16,824 nucleotides of DNA. Origin: Flavobacteriales bacterium (GTDB taxonomy: Bacteria; Bacteroidota; Bacteroidia; Flavobacteriales_F; PHOS-HE28). Each line of letters starts with the position of its first letter. Within the stretch, counting starts at the first letter, position 1. The notes beneath the pieces were generated by a model. It was not told the DNA's origin and made no database searches. It saw only the letters and a list, made by a program, of their open reading frames with translations. The position numbers and the translations under genes were made by a program. The DNA is taken from assembly GCA_016712535.1 (NCBI GenBank), contig JADJQW010000001.1:1-16824 (forward strand), read 5' to 3'. Below are positions 7,401-14,605 of the stretch, in pieces.

Positions 7401-7787
7401 GTTCGTTTAATTTTGGGTGACACACGATCCTCTGGGGGAGCGCTGAGCATCGGGTCCTGAACTTGACAACCTAGTAGGCCGTGAGCCTCACATTCTATCC
7501 AAGCCTCAGACCTGAGGGACCGCAGGTACCGATAATCGCTATAGGTCATCACACCTTCGCAGCGGACTGGTTCACCTGGATCCGCTCAGCCTCCTTCGGA
7601 GGAATTGTTCACTTCGAAGATGCTTCATCTTCCAAGCGTCCAAGTGTAGAGTTGGACCGGAAAGCCCGCAAGCGAGGAACGAGCGCGGACTTGAAGGGGA
7701 AAGCCCGACGGCGCGCATTTGGCGCCGGAACGCCCTAACCTTCCCTGCACTTTGAAGTGGGCATTCAGTCTATTCTGGTCATCCATG
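7401..7787. other. Hairpin-rich non-coding stretch upstream of the IS110 transposase (candidate element end and bridge-RNA region)
   Basis: There is no convincing gene; the 85-codon plus frame at 7481-7738 lacks family-like features. Short dyads are dense: GTGAG/CTCAC at 7481-7491; CCTCAG/CTGAGG at 7504-7517; ACCTG/CAGGT at 7510-7527; AGCGGA (7561-7566) with TCCGCT (7581-7586); CCTCC/GGAGG at 7590-7602; CGGCGC (7709-7714) with GCGCCG (7722-7727). GGAAAGCCCG occurs twice, at 7659-7668 and 7698-7707. In the IS110 group the element end just upstream of the recombinase start encodes the bridge RNA, so a folded RNA transcribed on the minus strand is plausible. No programming loops were identified and the far end of the element is unknown. 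Confidence 0.3.
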
Positions 7788-7809
7788 CAACTATAATGTT
7801 GTATAATTG
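7788..7809. promoter_or_regulatory. AT-rich interleaved palindromes with two TATAAT boxes before the toxin-antitoxin operon
   Basis: CAACTATA (7788-7795) and TATAATTG (7802-7809) are inverted repeats with one mismatch in eight. CAAC...GTTG at 7788-7801 is a second, perfect, shorter dyad around TATAAT. TATAAT occurs at 7792-7797 and 7802-7807. The site is about 37 bases upstream of the likely toxin ATG at 7846. A palindrome overlapping a -10-like box in front of a toxin-antitoxin operon suits autorepression by the Xre domain of the antitoxin. This is inference from position and shape. Confidence 0.45.
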
Positions 7810-7845
7810 GACCGAAGGCCTATCTTCGTTCCACCTTGAAGTGCG

Positions 7846-8191
7846 ATGACAACCGGCCGAGGTCGAAGCCTTCCTGCGAGAGTTCCACGCCCGGATGAAG
7901 GTCTGGGGCGTGTTCTTCCATGACAGGCGGGAGAAGAACACAACGGCCGTTTTCGAGTTGGGCATCACGCGCAACGAGCGCATCAAGGTGTTGAGCGAAC
8001 TGACAGCGATGGACTATAGCGAAGGACCGATCACGGACTGGGACAATGGCCCGGCCCTCTGGGTCTTCGGCAAGGAGCTGAAGGCGCACGAACTGTACAT
8101 CAAGATCACCCTGGGTGTGACCGGTGATGGCAAGGTCACCTGCATCTCTTTCCATGCTGCTGCGCACCCCATGAAATTCCCACTGCGATGA
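7846..8191 (+). CDS. Small toxin, MqsR-like, of a Panacea-type toxin-antitoxin pair (frame break near the start)
   Basis: This is a protein of about 114 residues whose conserved core reads MKVWGVFFHDRREKN, ITRNERIKVLSELTAMDYSE, GPITDWDNGPALWVFGKELK, ELYIKITLG and CISFHAAAHPMKFPLR. I recognise this as the small MqsR-family-like toxin found before SocA/Panacea antitoxins in Bacteroidota. MqsR relatives are RNA-cleaving interferases, but activity here is inferred. The uninterrupted frame first offers an ATG at 7895. However, coding-like sequence (EVEAFLREFHAR) continues upstream to an ATG at 7846 if one C is removed from CC at 7853-7854, giving MTTAEVEAFLREF. The stop overlaps the antitoxin start as ATGA, so the two are coupled. 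A palindrome with TATAAT boxes lies upstream. Confidence 0.75.
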
Positions 8192-9237
8192 AACGGACCC
8201 TGAAGAGCCCAATAACCGGCAACGACATGGTGCTATGCCGGGAGAAGCGCACGATCCCCTTCCGCAAGGAGGAGTTCGAGATCATGTACCACTTCTACAA
8301 GGACACCGACGGTGAGCAATACACCGAGGAGTTCACCGATGAGGTGAACATCAATCAGGTGTACAACCAGTACCGCGAGCGTTTCAAGCTGCCCTATCCG
8401 GATGAGATCAAGGCGATCCGCACCAAGTACGACCTGAGCGCGGCCAAGATGAGCGACGTGCTGGGTTTCGGTGTGAACGTGTGGCGCAACTACGAGGCCG
8501 GCGAAGTGCCGAGCGAGAGCAATGCGCGGCTGATCCAGGTGGCCAACGATGAAGTCGAGTTCGCCAAGCTGGTGAAGCTGAGCGCGCACCTGGAAGAGAA
8601 GTCGAAGGAGAAGATCATCGCGCGCATCGAGGAGATGCGCAAGGCGAACGATGGTTGGCAGACGGTCTTCGGCACGGAGGAGTTCTTGATGGGAAGCAAG
8701 TCCAGTTCGGACCTGCCGGACAAGTTCACTGGCTACCGACGACCGAGCCTGGAGCGAACCCTGGAGCTGATCAAGTTCTTCACGGCCAAGCTCGCCCCGC
8801 ACTTGTACAAGACGCGCCTGAACAAGCTGCTCTTCTATGCCGACTTCCGGCACTTCCAATTGCACGGCGTGTCTATCACAGGCGGCCGCTATCGCGCCAT
8901 CCAGATGGGACCGGTTCCGGTGCAATACGCATCGCTATATGAGTATGCGCAGCGCGAAGGGCACATCAAGCTGAATGAACTAGAGATGAATGACGGCGGG
9001 ATCATTGGGCAGTTCATGCCCCTGACCAGTGCGCCCTTCAATGCCGAACTGTTCGAGGAGTCGGAACTCGCAGCATTGAACGAGGTGTGCGAGCAGTTCA
9101 AGAACACAACGGCCAAGGAGATCGAGAACATCAGCCACGAGGAAGATGCTTGGAAGCAGCACGAGAAGGAGCACACGGTGATCGATTACAACCTCGCCTT
9201 CGGGTTGAAGGCATTTGATAAGCAAGACAAGTCATGA
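8188..9237 (+). CDS. Antitoxin: MqsA-like N-terminus, Xre-type HTH and Panacea (SocA/DUF4065) domain
   Basis: This 349-residue protein combines three regions. Residues 1-70 resemble the MqsA N-terminal part (SPITGNDMVLCREKRTIPFR, EEFTDEVNINQVYNQYRE), but only one Cys remains, so the usual zinc site is absent. Residues about 72-125 are an Xre/MqsA helix-turn-helix (IKAIRTKYDLSAAKMSDVLG, FGVNVWRNYEAGEVPSESNA). Residues about 185-340 are the Panacea domain (LIKFFTAKLAPHLYKTRLNK, LLFYADFRHFQLHGVSITGG, YRAIQMGPVPVQYASLYEYA). Panacea is known to neutralise many unrelated toxins, and the HTH probably autoregulates the operon. The start overlaps the toxin stop by ATGA, and its own stop overlaps the next start by ATGA. 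The frame is intact. Confidence 0.88.
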   Translation: MKRTLKSPITGNDMVLCREKRTIPFRKEEFEIMYHFYKDTDGEQYTEEFTDEVNINQVYNQYRERFKLPYPDEIKAIRTKYDLSAAKMSDVLGFGVNVWRNYEAGEVPSESNARLIQVANDEVEFAKLVKLSAHLEEKSKEKIIARIEEMRKANDGWQTVFGTEEFLMGSKSSSDLPDKFTGYRRPSLERTLELIKFFTAKLAPHLYKTRLNKLLFYADFRHFQLHGVSITGGRYRAIQMGPVPVQYASLYEYAQREGHIKLNELEMNDGGIIGQFMPLTSAPFNAELFEESELAALNEVCEQFKNTTAKEIENISHEEDAWKQHEKEHTVIDYNLAFGLKAFDKQDKS

Positions 9238-9677
9238 CGTACTCACTACAACTCGCACAGCAGTATGGCTTTGGAACCGGGGACCGCATCATCGTTCCCA
9301 AGAGTGCTTGGAACATGGTGCAACACCACGCGCTGTTCTATGGCATTGGGCAGAATGGGCACGCACTAGTCGCCGAGAACAAGGAGGGGCGTGGTGTGAT
9401 CCTTACAAGACTGGATGTGTTCCTGGCTGACGCCGGTCGCATCACGCGCATCATTCCATTCTCGGGCAGCTATCAGCAGCGGGTTGCTGTCTTGGACCGC
9501 GTCAATGCGCGACTTGGTCGTTGGTACGACACATGGAAGTACAACTGTGAGCATTTCGTGAACGAGGTGTTGCATTTCCGGACGGAGAGCCGTCAAGCCG
9601 ATATCGGGAAGGCCCTTCTGGGAGGAGCCGCGGTCGTAGCTGGCATCTATGGTCTGGTCAAGTTGCTGAGCAAGTAG
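9234..9677 (+). CDS. LRAT-domain (NlpC/P60-fold) cysteine protein with C-terminal membrane segment
   Basis: This 147-residue protein has the circularly permuted NlpC/P60 fold of lecithin:retinol acyltransferase-like proteins. The signs are a His motif, HHALFYGIGQNGHALVAENK (His31/32, Tyr36, second His43), and the hallmark NCEHFVNE (Cys105) with the candidate catalytic Cys. Residues about 126-145 (KALLGGAAVVAGIYGLVKLL) are a C-terminal membrane segment, as in membrane-acting LRAT/H-REV107 relatives that cleave or transfer acyl chains from phospholipids. The start overlaps the antitoxin stop (ATGA) and the next gene follows after 10 bases, so it is built into the toxin-antitoxin operon. A membrane-damaging effector is a reasonable guess, but other thiol-hydrolase roles are possible. 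Confidence 0.82.
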   Translation: MTYSLQLAQQYGFGTGDRIIVPKSAWNMVQHHALFYGIGQNGHALVAENKEGRGVILTRLDVFLADAGRITRIIPFSGSYQQRVAVLDRVNARLGRWYDTWKYNCEHFVNEVLHFRTESRQADIGKALLGGAAVVAGIYGLVKLLSK

Positions 9678-9687
9678 GTCTGTTGCC

Positions 9688-10536
9688 ATGCCCACCGTTC
9701 CCGAGAACGCAGAAGCGTTCCAGATCAAGGTTCAGCTAGACGAGGTCCGCAACAAGTTCTTGCGACACTTCAGGGTGTCCGCTGAGAGCTTGACCCACTC
9801 TTACCATGCCATCAAGAACTACCAAGCTGATTTCCTTCCGGTGCTTGAGATGGACAGTCTGCCCTTCTTGGCGCAGGATCCGAGCGTGCAGTTGGACTGG
9901 GAAGCCCTTCGGCAACAGACCATGAATTGGCTGTTGAAGAATGCATTTGAGGACTTTGTCACAGGGCTGAACGAATCGCTCATCGAGGCATACAGATTCC
10001 TTCACTACCGGAATGCCGCGCATGCTACACGGCAGCGCCCATTCAGAGACAAGGAAGCACTAGAGCAGCAACTTCAGGGCATTGAATCTCAGCCGATGAG
10101 CTTACACGTTCCCAAGCTCATCGATGCAATTGCGGAAGAGATCAATGCGCCCATCCAACTCGTGCCTGAGATACTGTCGATCAACAAGGTCAGGAATTGT
10201 CTGGTGCACCGCAACGGCGTGGTTTCGGCACTAGACATCAACGACAAGGAGAACAACTCACTTCGCCTGACATATCTGGACCACATCGTTCATGTGAAGA
10301 TCGACGGCCAACCCCACCGTTTGACGATGGAGCTCAAGCTGACTTCCCCAACGGTGCATGGCATAATGCTCGAAGCCCGTCCAACCACGCGCTCCTTCGC
10401 CCTGGGCGAGCGGGTCACCTTCGATACGAATCTCTTCAACTCCGTCGCCTTCACATGCATGAGCTTTACCGAGCAACTGCTCCATCAGCTCTGGCTCATT
10501 GTGCAGCGTGACAGAGAAGCGGGCTTGATGGAATAG
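9688..10536 (+). CDS. Uncharacterised protein with an Rx4H motif (HEPN-like), last gene of the toxin-antitoxin operon
   Basis: This is a 282-residue soluble protein. Residues about 1-165 are mainly helical. At 169-174 it has RNCLVH, matching the Rx4H (RNxxxH) motif of HEPN ribonucleases and preceded by a typical helix (LVPEILSINKV). The HEPN-like block would span about 80-180. After it the protein turns strand-rich (RLTYLDHIVHVKIDG, RLTMELKL), then a final helix (AFTCMSFTEQLLHQLWLIVQ). Residues about 105-114 (LHYRNAAHAT) hold a second Arg-Asn pair near a His. The start lies 10 bases after the LRAT stop, so it shares the operon. HEPN nucleases are frequent toxins and defence effectors. The assignment rests on a short motif and should be treated as tentative. 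Confidence 0.75.
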   Translation: MPTVPENAEAFQIKVQLDEVRNKFLRHFRVSAESLTHSYHAIKNYQADFLPVLEMDSLPFLAQDPSVQLDWEALRQQTMNWLLKNAFEDFVTGLNESLIEAYRFLHYRNAAHATRQRPFRDKEALEQQLQGIESQPMSLHVPKLIDAIAEEINAPIQLVPEILSINKVRNCLVHRNGVVSALDINDKENNSLRLTYLDHIVHVKIDGQPHRLTMELKLTSPTVHGIMLEARPTTRSFALGERVTFDTNLFNSVAFTCMSFTEQLLHQLWLIVQRDREAGLME

Positions 10537-10540
10537 CCAG

Positions 10541-11374
10541 CTACCGCGCCCAAGCCCGATATCTCGACGGCGATATCACGCAAGCCTCTTCCATGGAGCC
10601 GCTGAGCGTGAACATGCGCGGCTTCTTGCCAAAGTCGAACAGGCGGTAGAGCTTGTACTGCTCCGCGTTCTGCTTCGAGAAGTCCAGCTCGTTGTCGGTG
10701 ATCAAGAAGGGTGTCTCCCGGTCGAAGTTGGTGGTCTTCACCTCGATGAAGCGCTCTTCGTACTCAATGTTGAACGAGCGGATGTCGTAGCCCATGCCAT
10801 CGCCCTTGGTGCGGGATACCCATTCCACTTCGTTCGCCAGGTCTGCGCGGCCGTGCTTCAAGAGCTTCCAACGCTCGTAGCTGATGATCAACTCTTCGCC
10901 GCTCTGCCCCAGCTTGCGGCAGGCATGCTCCCTCGCCGCAAAGTCAATGATCTTGCCCGCGAACATCCGTTCCGTCGGTTTGGCGGCATAGGCCGGTGCA
11001 GGTTCCTCCACGAGGCTCGGCGCATCGAGCAATTCCTTCAGCCGCTCTTCCGGGGTCTGCCGTGTCGCGTAGCCGAGCAGCGCGGGGCGCAGGTCCGCGT
11101 GCGCATCCACATAGGCCATGACCAGCGGCTCCAGCATCCGTTGGAAGTTCTTCGCAGGCACCAAGCCTTTCAGAAAGGGCAGGTCGTTCAGGGCCAGCAC
11201 CGCACTGATGTTCTGCATCTTGAACTCGTAGGACTTTGCAGTGCGCGCTCCTTCCGCTTCCAAGCTGCGATACACCGCGACCTTGTTCACCTTCTGCTGG
11301 GCCACTTCGCGCCGGAGCATGTCGAAGTAGGCCTCGATGGCCGCTTCGACTTCGTCCTGCTTCCAGCCGTCCAT
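10541..11374 (-). CDS. DUF3883-domain protein (PD-(D/E)XK nuclease-like)
   Basis: This is a 277-residue protein. Residues 1-125 are helical with a charged N-terminus (VEAAIEAYFDMLRREVAQQK). Residues about 145-270 form a DUF3883 domain: AREHACRKLGQSGEELIISY, WVSRTKGDGMGYDIRSF, ERFIEVKTTNFDRETPFLIT and NAEQYKLYRLFDFGKKPRMF. Asp197 (GYDI), Glu211 and Lys213 (IEVKTT), with Glu161 upstream, form the D...ExK arrangement of restriction-type nucleases. DUF3883 proteins commonly occur in restriction and defence loci. DNA cleavage here is inferred. Its stop is four bases from the convergent HEPN-like stop. It is divergent from rhuM across 94 bases with no clear promoter box on either strand. Confidence 0.85.
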   Translation of the reverse strand: MDGWKQDEVEAAIEAYFDMLRREVAQQKVNKVAVYRSLEAEGARTAKSYEFKMQNISAVLALNDLPFLKGLVPAKNFQRMLEPLVMAYVDAHADLRPALLGYATRQTPEERLKELLDAPSLVEEPAPAYAAKPTERMFAGKIIDFAAREHACRKLGQSGEELIISYERWKLLKHGRADLANEVEWVSRTKGDGMGYDIRSFNIEYEERFIEVKTTNFDRETPFLITDNELDFSKQNAEQYKLYRLFDFGKKPRMFTLSGSMEEACVISPSRYRAWAR

Positions 11375-11468
11375 GAGGGAAATGTAGAATGCCCATCGCT
11401 CTCATCCACATCTTCCGCCCACCCCTTACATTGGAAACCACCGATCGACGGGAAAGCCGCCGGGCCGA

Positions 11469-12515
11469 ATGAACGCTTCCGACATCATCTTCTACACCAC
11501 GCCGCAGGGCGAGGTGCGCATCGAGGTCTTCTTCGAGGGCGAGACTTTCTGGCTGAGCCAGAAGAAGATCGCCGAACTCTTCGATAAGGATGCGACCACC
11601 ATTGGCGAGCACTTGCGGAACATTTTCGAGGACGGGGAACTGGACCGGGAGTCAACTACCCGGAAATTCCGGGTAGTTCAGCGGGAAGGCGCTAGGGACG
11701 TGGAAAGACTGGTGGATCACTTCAACCTGGACGCCATCATCGCCGTGGGCTACCGCGCCAACAGCCAGCGCGCCACCCGGTTCCGCATCTGGGCCACCAA
11801 CACCCTGAAGGAATACATCATCAAGGGCTTCGTGCTGGACGATGCACGGCTGAAGCAGGGCAAGCGATTCGGGCAGGACTACTTCGAGGAACTGCTGGAA
11901 CGCATCCGTGAGATCCGCGCCAGCGAACGGCGCTTCTACGAGAAGATCACCGACATCTACAAGGAGTGCAGCCGCGATTACGGCGCGAACGATGAGGTCA
12001 CCCGCCTCTTCTACAAGACCGTGCAGAACAAGCTCCATTGGGCCATTCACCGTCACACGGCCGCCGAGTTGATCGCCGAACGAGCGAAAGCGGAACAACC
12101 CCACATGGGGCTCACCACTTGGAAGAACGCGCCCGATGGCAAGGTGCTCAAGAGCGATGTGACGGTGGCCAAGAACTACTTGAACGCCGAGGAGATCAGC
12201 GAACTGGACCGCATCGTGAGCATGTACCTGGACTACGCCGAGAACCAGGCGAAGCGTGGCATCACCATGCACATGAAGGACTGGGCCGGGAAGCTCGATG
12301 CCTTCCTGCAGTTCAACGACTACAACGTGCTGAAGGACGCCGGCAAGGTGAGCCACGACGTGGCCGTGCAATTGGCCGAAGGCGAATACGAGAAGTTCCG
12401 TGTGCGGCAGGACCGCGACTACATCAGCGATTTTGACAAGGAGGTGCGCAGGCTCACCGGTGGGAGGCCTTCGGGAGAGAATGTGAGCAATCCGAAGGTG
12501 AAGAAGAATCGGTAG
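11469..12515 (+). CDS. rhuM: RhuM-family protein
   Basis: This 348-residue protein follows the RhuM (Virulence_RhuM) pattern throughout: FWLSQKKIAELFDKDATTIG (HTH-like), EHLRNIFEDGELDRES, FNLDAIIAVGYRANSQRATR, FRIWATNTLKEYIIKGFVLD, DARLKQGKRFGQDYFEELLE, TRLFYKTVQNKLHWAIHRHT and YLDYAENQAKRGITMHMKDW. The biochemical role is unknown. The family was named from Salmonella and is often embedded in restriction-modification loci. The C-terminal ~30 residues are low-complexity and basic. A 25-base near-perfect palindrome lies inside the gene at codons 62-70. The start has no strong ribosome site, as is usual in Bacteroidota. The frame is intact. Confidence 0.9.
   Translation: MNASDIIFYTTPQGEVRIEVFFEGETFWLSQKKIAELFDKDATTIGEHLRNIFEDGELDRESTTRKFRVVQREGARDVERLVDHFNLDAIIAVGYRANSQRATRFRIWATNTLKEYIIKGFVLDDARLKQGKRFGQDYFEELLERIREIRASERRFYEKITDIYKECSRDYGANDEVTRLFYKTVQNKLHWAIHRHTAAELIAERAKAEQPHMGLTTWKNAPDGKVLKSDVTVAKNYLNAEEISELDRIVSMYLDYAENQAKRGITMHMKDWAGKLDAFLQFNDYNVLKDAGKVSHDVAVQLAEGEYEKFRVRQDRDYISDFDKEVRRLTGGRPSGENVSNPKVKKNR
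11654..11678. repeat. 12+12 perfect inverted repeat within rhuM
   Basis: AACTACCCGGAA (11654-11665) and TTCCGGGTAGTT (11667-11678) are exact reverse complements around one central A. The repeat falls in frame and encodes most of TTRKFRVVQ, between the N-terminal HTH-like part and the conserved NLDAIIAVGY block. A 24-base exact dyad is very unlikely by chance in a window this size. Possible roles include a protein-binding site, an mRNA hairpin affecting rhuM expression or a small inserted palindrome tolerated by the protein. None is shown. Confidence 0.85.
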
Positions 12516-12606
12516 GGCGGTTCACATCCTCCCGTCAACCCCATTCCCCATCGGAAAGCCGTATGCTCGAACGCTTCTTCGGTTCTTCCAACTGCGCAAC
12601 TCCGAT

Positions 12607-12626
12607 TCCCGGTTCGTGGACCGGGA
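12607..12626. repeat. Hairpin downstream of rhuM
   Basis: TCCCGGT (12607-12613) pairs perfectly with ACCGGGA (12620-12626) around a 6-base loop, 92 bases after the rhuM stop. There is no T-run, so a classical terminator is not supported. It could stabilise the rhuM transcript end or belong to an insertion-sequence remnant. It is the clearest hairpin in the gene-poor stretch 12516-12836, which otherwise holds only an orfA scrap and the terminator-like stem of the next gene. Confidence 0.4.
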
Positions 12627-12671
12627 CTCGCCGGCGCAAGATGCTCGTGTACATCCCCCTATGCACGGGGC

Positions 12672-12758
12672 TCACCTCCTGACCACGGTGTGCTTGAAAG
12701 CCTCACTGTAGCGCGATTCGGACTTGCCGTTCTTGTTGTGCTTGAACTTGCCTTTCAT
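12672..12758 (-). pseudogene. IS3-type transposase orfA remnant (N-terminal end only)
   Basis: A 28-codon minus-strand frame from the ATG at 12758 reads MKGKFKHNKNGKSESRYSEA then FKHTVVRR. This looks like the start of an IS3-family OrfA helix-turn-helix protein (lysine-rich leader, then RYSEAFK-x-x-VVRE). The frame stops at 12672. A one-base change there would extend it (VVREV...), but the following sequence does not continue the HTH clearly, so most of the gene is lost. It marks an old insertion between rhuM and the secreted-protein gene. Too short for certainty. Confidence 0.45.
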
Positions 12759-12796
12759 GGCTCACGCTATTGCGTAAACCCATTTCAGGACGAGTC

Positions 12797-12838
12797 AAAG
12801 CCAGGCCTGCCCCGACCGGCAACCCGCACCTGGCCTTT
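12797..12838 (-). terminator. Terminator-like stem at the end of the T9SS protein gene
   Basis: AAAGCCAGG (12797-12805) pairs with CCTGGCCTTT (12829-12838), with a single bulged base, around a 23-base GC-rich loop. On the minus strand the stem begins at the TAA stop of the secreted-protein gene. It ends in CTTTGACTCG, so the uridine tract is short. It is plausible as a transcript-end structure rather than a strong intrinsic terminator. Confidence 0.4.
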
Positions 12839-14603
12839 ATTCCGTCTTCACGACCTTCTTGCTTCTCGTCCCGTCCTTGAACAGGGCATCAACGAAATAC
12901 AGCCCGGCAGGGTAGGCGGATAGGTCGATGGTGGTGAGCGATCGACCGGGCGCCGAGACGATCAACGCACCCAGCGCGTTGCGGACATGGATCCTATCAG
13001 GCGCGATAGCGCTATGGACCTGGATCATGCCCTCGCTCGGATTGGGCCAGATGATCATGTCGGCACCACCATCAATGTCCGAGACGCTTGTGTTGAGGTC
13101 GCAGCCATCGATCGAGAACGCGGCAGCCGATGTGGACTGCACGGTGGTCATCCCATCATCGATGGTGAACCGCAGGTAGCAATCGTTCGATGAGACCGCA
13201 GGGATCTGCCATTGGTGGGTTCCCGAATTGGGTGCGTCGGACACGATGCTGGTGAACGGACCGAAGGGGCCCGCTATGGAGAGTTCGATATCGACCGTCG
13301 CCGTTCCCGGCGAAGGGACCATGCTGGTCCAATGGATGAATCCGGCGGATCCGGGAACAAAGCACTGCCCTCCGTTGGGATCGACCGGTGCGATGGACAG
13401 CTGGGTCGCTGGTGTGGATTGCAGGTAAACGCGCAGCCTGTTCCCGCTGCCTGGGTTCGCCCAGTAGACGATGTCCGAGTAGCCGTTGTGGTCCAGATCG
13501 GCCACCTTCAAGACATAGCCGGTCGTTTCCGGGATGGGGAGCGTTGCGGCCTGCATCCAGCTACCTGCGCCATCGCCCTCATAAATGGGCGATCAGGTTG
13601 CTCTTGTACGTCACCACATCAACATGACCATCCTGGCCCATGTCGCCCAACGCGACCAGAAGTCCGCTCTGCGAGGTGGTTGGCAGGCCGGTGGAGATGT
13701 TCACCCATGAACTGGTGGACGGGTCATAGGAGTAAACACGAACGTAGTTGCCCAGCGTGATGGCGATATCATCAGCGCCGTCGTGGTCCACATCGGCCAC
13801 GGCTATCTCGAAATTGAAATCGCCCCATGCGCCGGAGTAGGGCAGGCCATTCTGCATGGGGGCGAAAGCACCGCTCCCGGTGTTCCTCCAGACCTGGTAT
13901 GGCTGGGTATTGAAGGCGGTATTGTTCACGATGAAGTCGGGCCTGCCATCGCCATCGAAGTCCCCGAAGAGCAGGTCCTCACTTGAATTGTCGAAGCCGG
14001 CAGCGGACCCCCCCAACGATGTCCAGGTACCATTCCCGTTGTTCTTGTAGACCCAAGAGCCATCGCAGCAGCCGAAGGAGTTCGCCCCCAGATCGAGCAG
14101 CCCGTCGTTGTCCACGTCCGCCAGGTCACACCCGAACAAGCCCCAACTCTGTCCCTGCTCCGCCAGACCGTCGTCCCATGGTGTCCAGTTCAGACCTGTT
14201 CCGTCCCCGAGCACCACTTCCAGGAACTGATCGCCGAAGTCGGTGGTGCCATAGGCGTGGTGAACCCCATAGGCCACATCCATGTCCCCGTCATTATTGA
14301 CATCCCCGAGTGCCACGCCTCCGTAGCCATGCACGCCCGACATGGTCTTGGTCCAGGCCGTGCCGTTGCCATTGTTCTTGAACACCATGATGCCCATCTC
14401 GTTGGCAACGACACCTCCCCAATGGTCGCCGACGGAGATGATGTCCACGTCACCATCCGCATCAATATCACCCAGGGCAAAGACGGTGTTCCGCTCTCAT
14501 ACACGTCCGCCAGCCCGGTGAGCACCTGTGCATAGGTGTATTGGGCCTTGGAATGGGCCGCGGCCATCGCGATCGCGATGAACAGGAGTGCTGATGCCTT
14601 CAT
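12837..14603 (-). CDS. Secreted FG-GAP/VCBS-repeat protein with type IX secretion sorting domain (two frame breaks)
   Basis: The gene rebuilds to 588 residues. A signal peptide (MKASALLFIAIAMAAAHSKA) is followed by seven calcium-binding-type repeats: DIDADGDVD, DVNNDGDMD, DVDNDGLLD, DFDGDGRPD, DVDHDGADD, DMGQDGHVD and DLDHNGYSD. Seven repeats suit one seven-bladed beta-propeller. A Cys-containing beta-sandwich-like region follows, then a type A T9SS C-terminal domain (IIWPNPSEGMIQVHS ... LSAYPAGLYFVDALF, ending KKVVKTE). It is probably exported to the cell surface or medium through the Por pathway. Two single-base errors split it: one missing base near 14480-14486 and one extra C near 13583-13590 (GCCCAT where GCCAT restores IAIYEGDGAGSWMQ). 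The two cancel in length. It is the only gene here that looks like ordinary Bacteroidota chromosome. The substrate is unknown. Confidence 0.85.
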
Positions 14604-14605
14604 GG

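Noticed and set aside
7481..7738. 85-codon plus-strand open frame in the IS110 flank
   Set aside because: It is low-complexity and basic at the C-terminus, with no start signal, and spans dense hairpins. Non-coding is more likely.
8233..8925. 230-residue minus-strand open frame
   Set aside because: It is antisense to the clearly recognised Panacea antitoxin. Its Val/Leu/His-rich composition is typical of a shadow frame.
10853..11587. 244-residue plus-strand open frame
   Set aside because: It is antisense to the DUF3883 gene and runs into rhuM; a shadow of real coding sequence.
11652..12371. 239-residue minus-strand open frame
   Set aside because: It is antisense to rhuM, which matches its family along its whole length.
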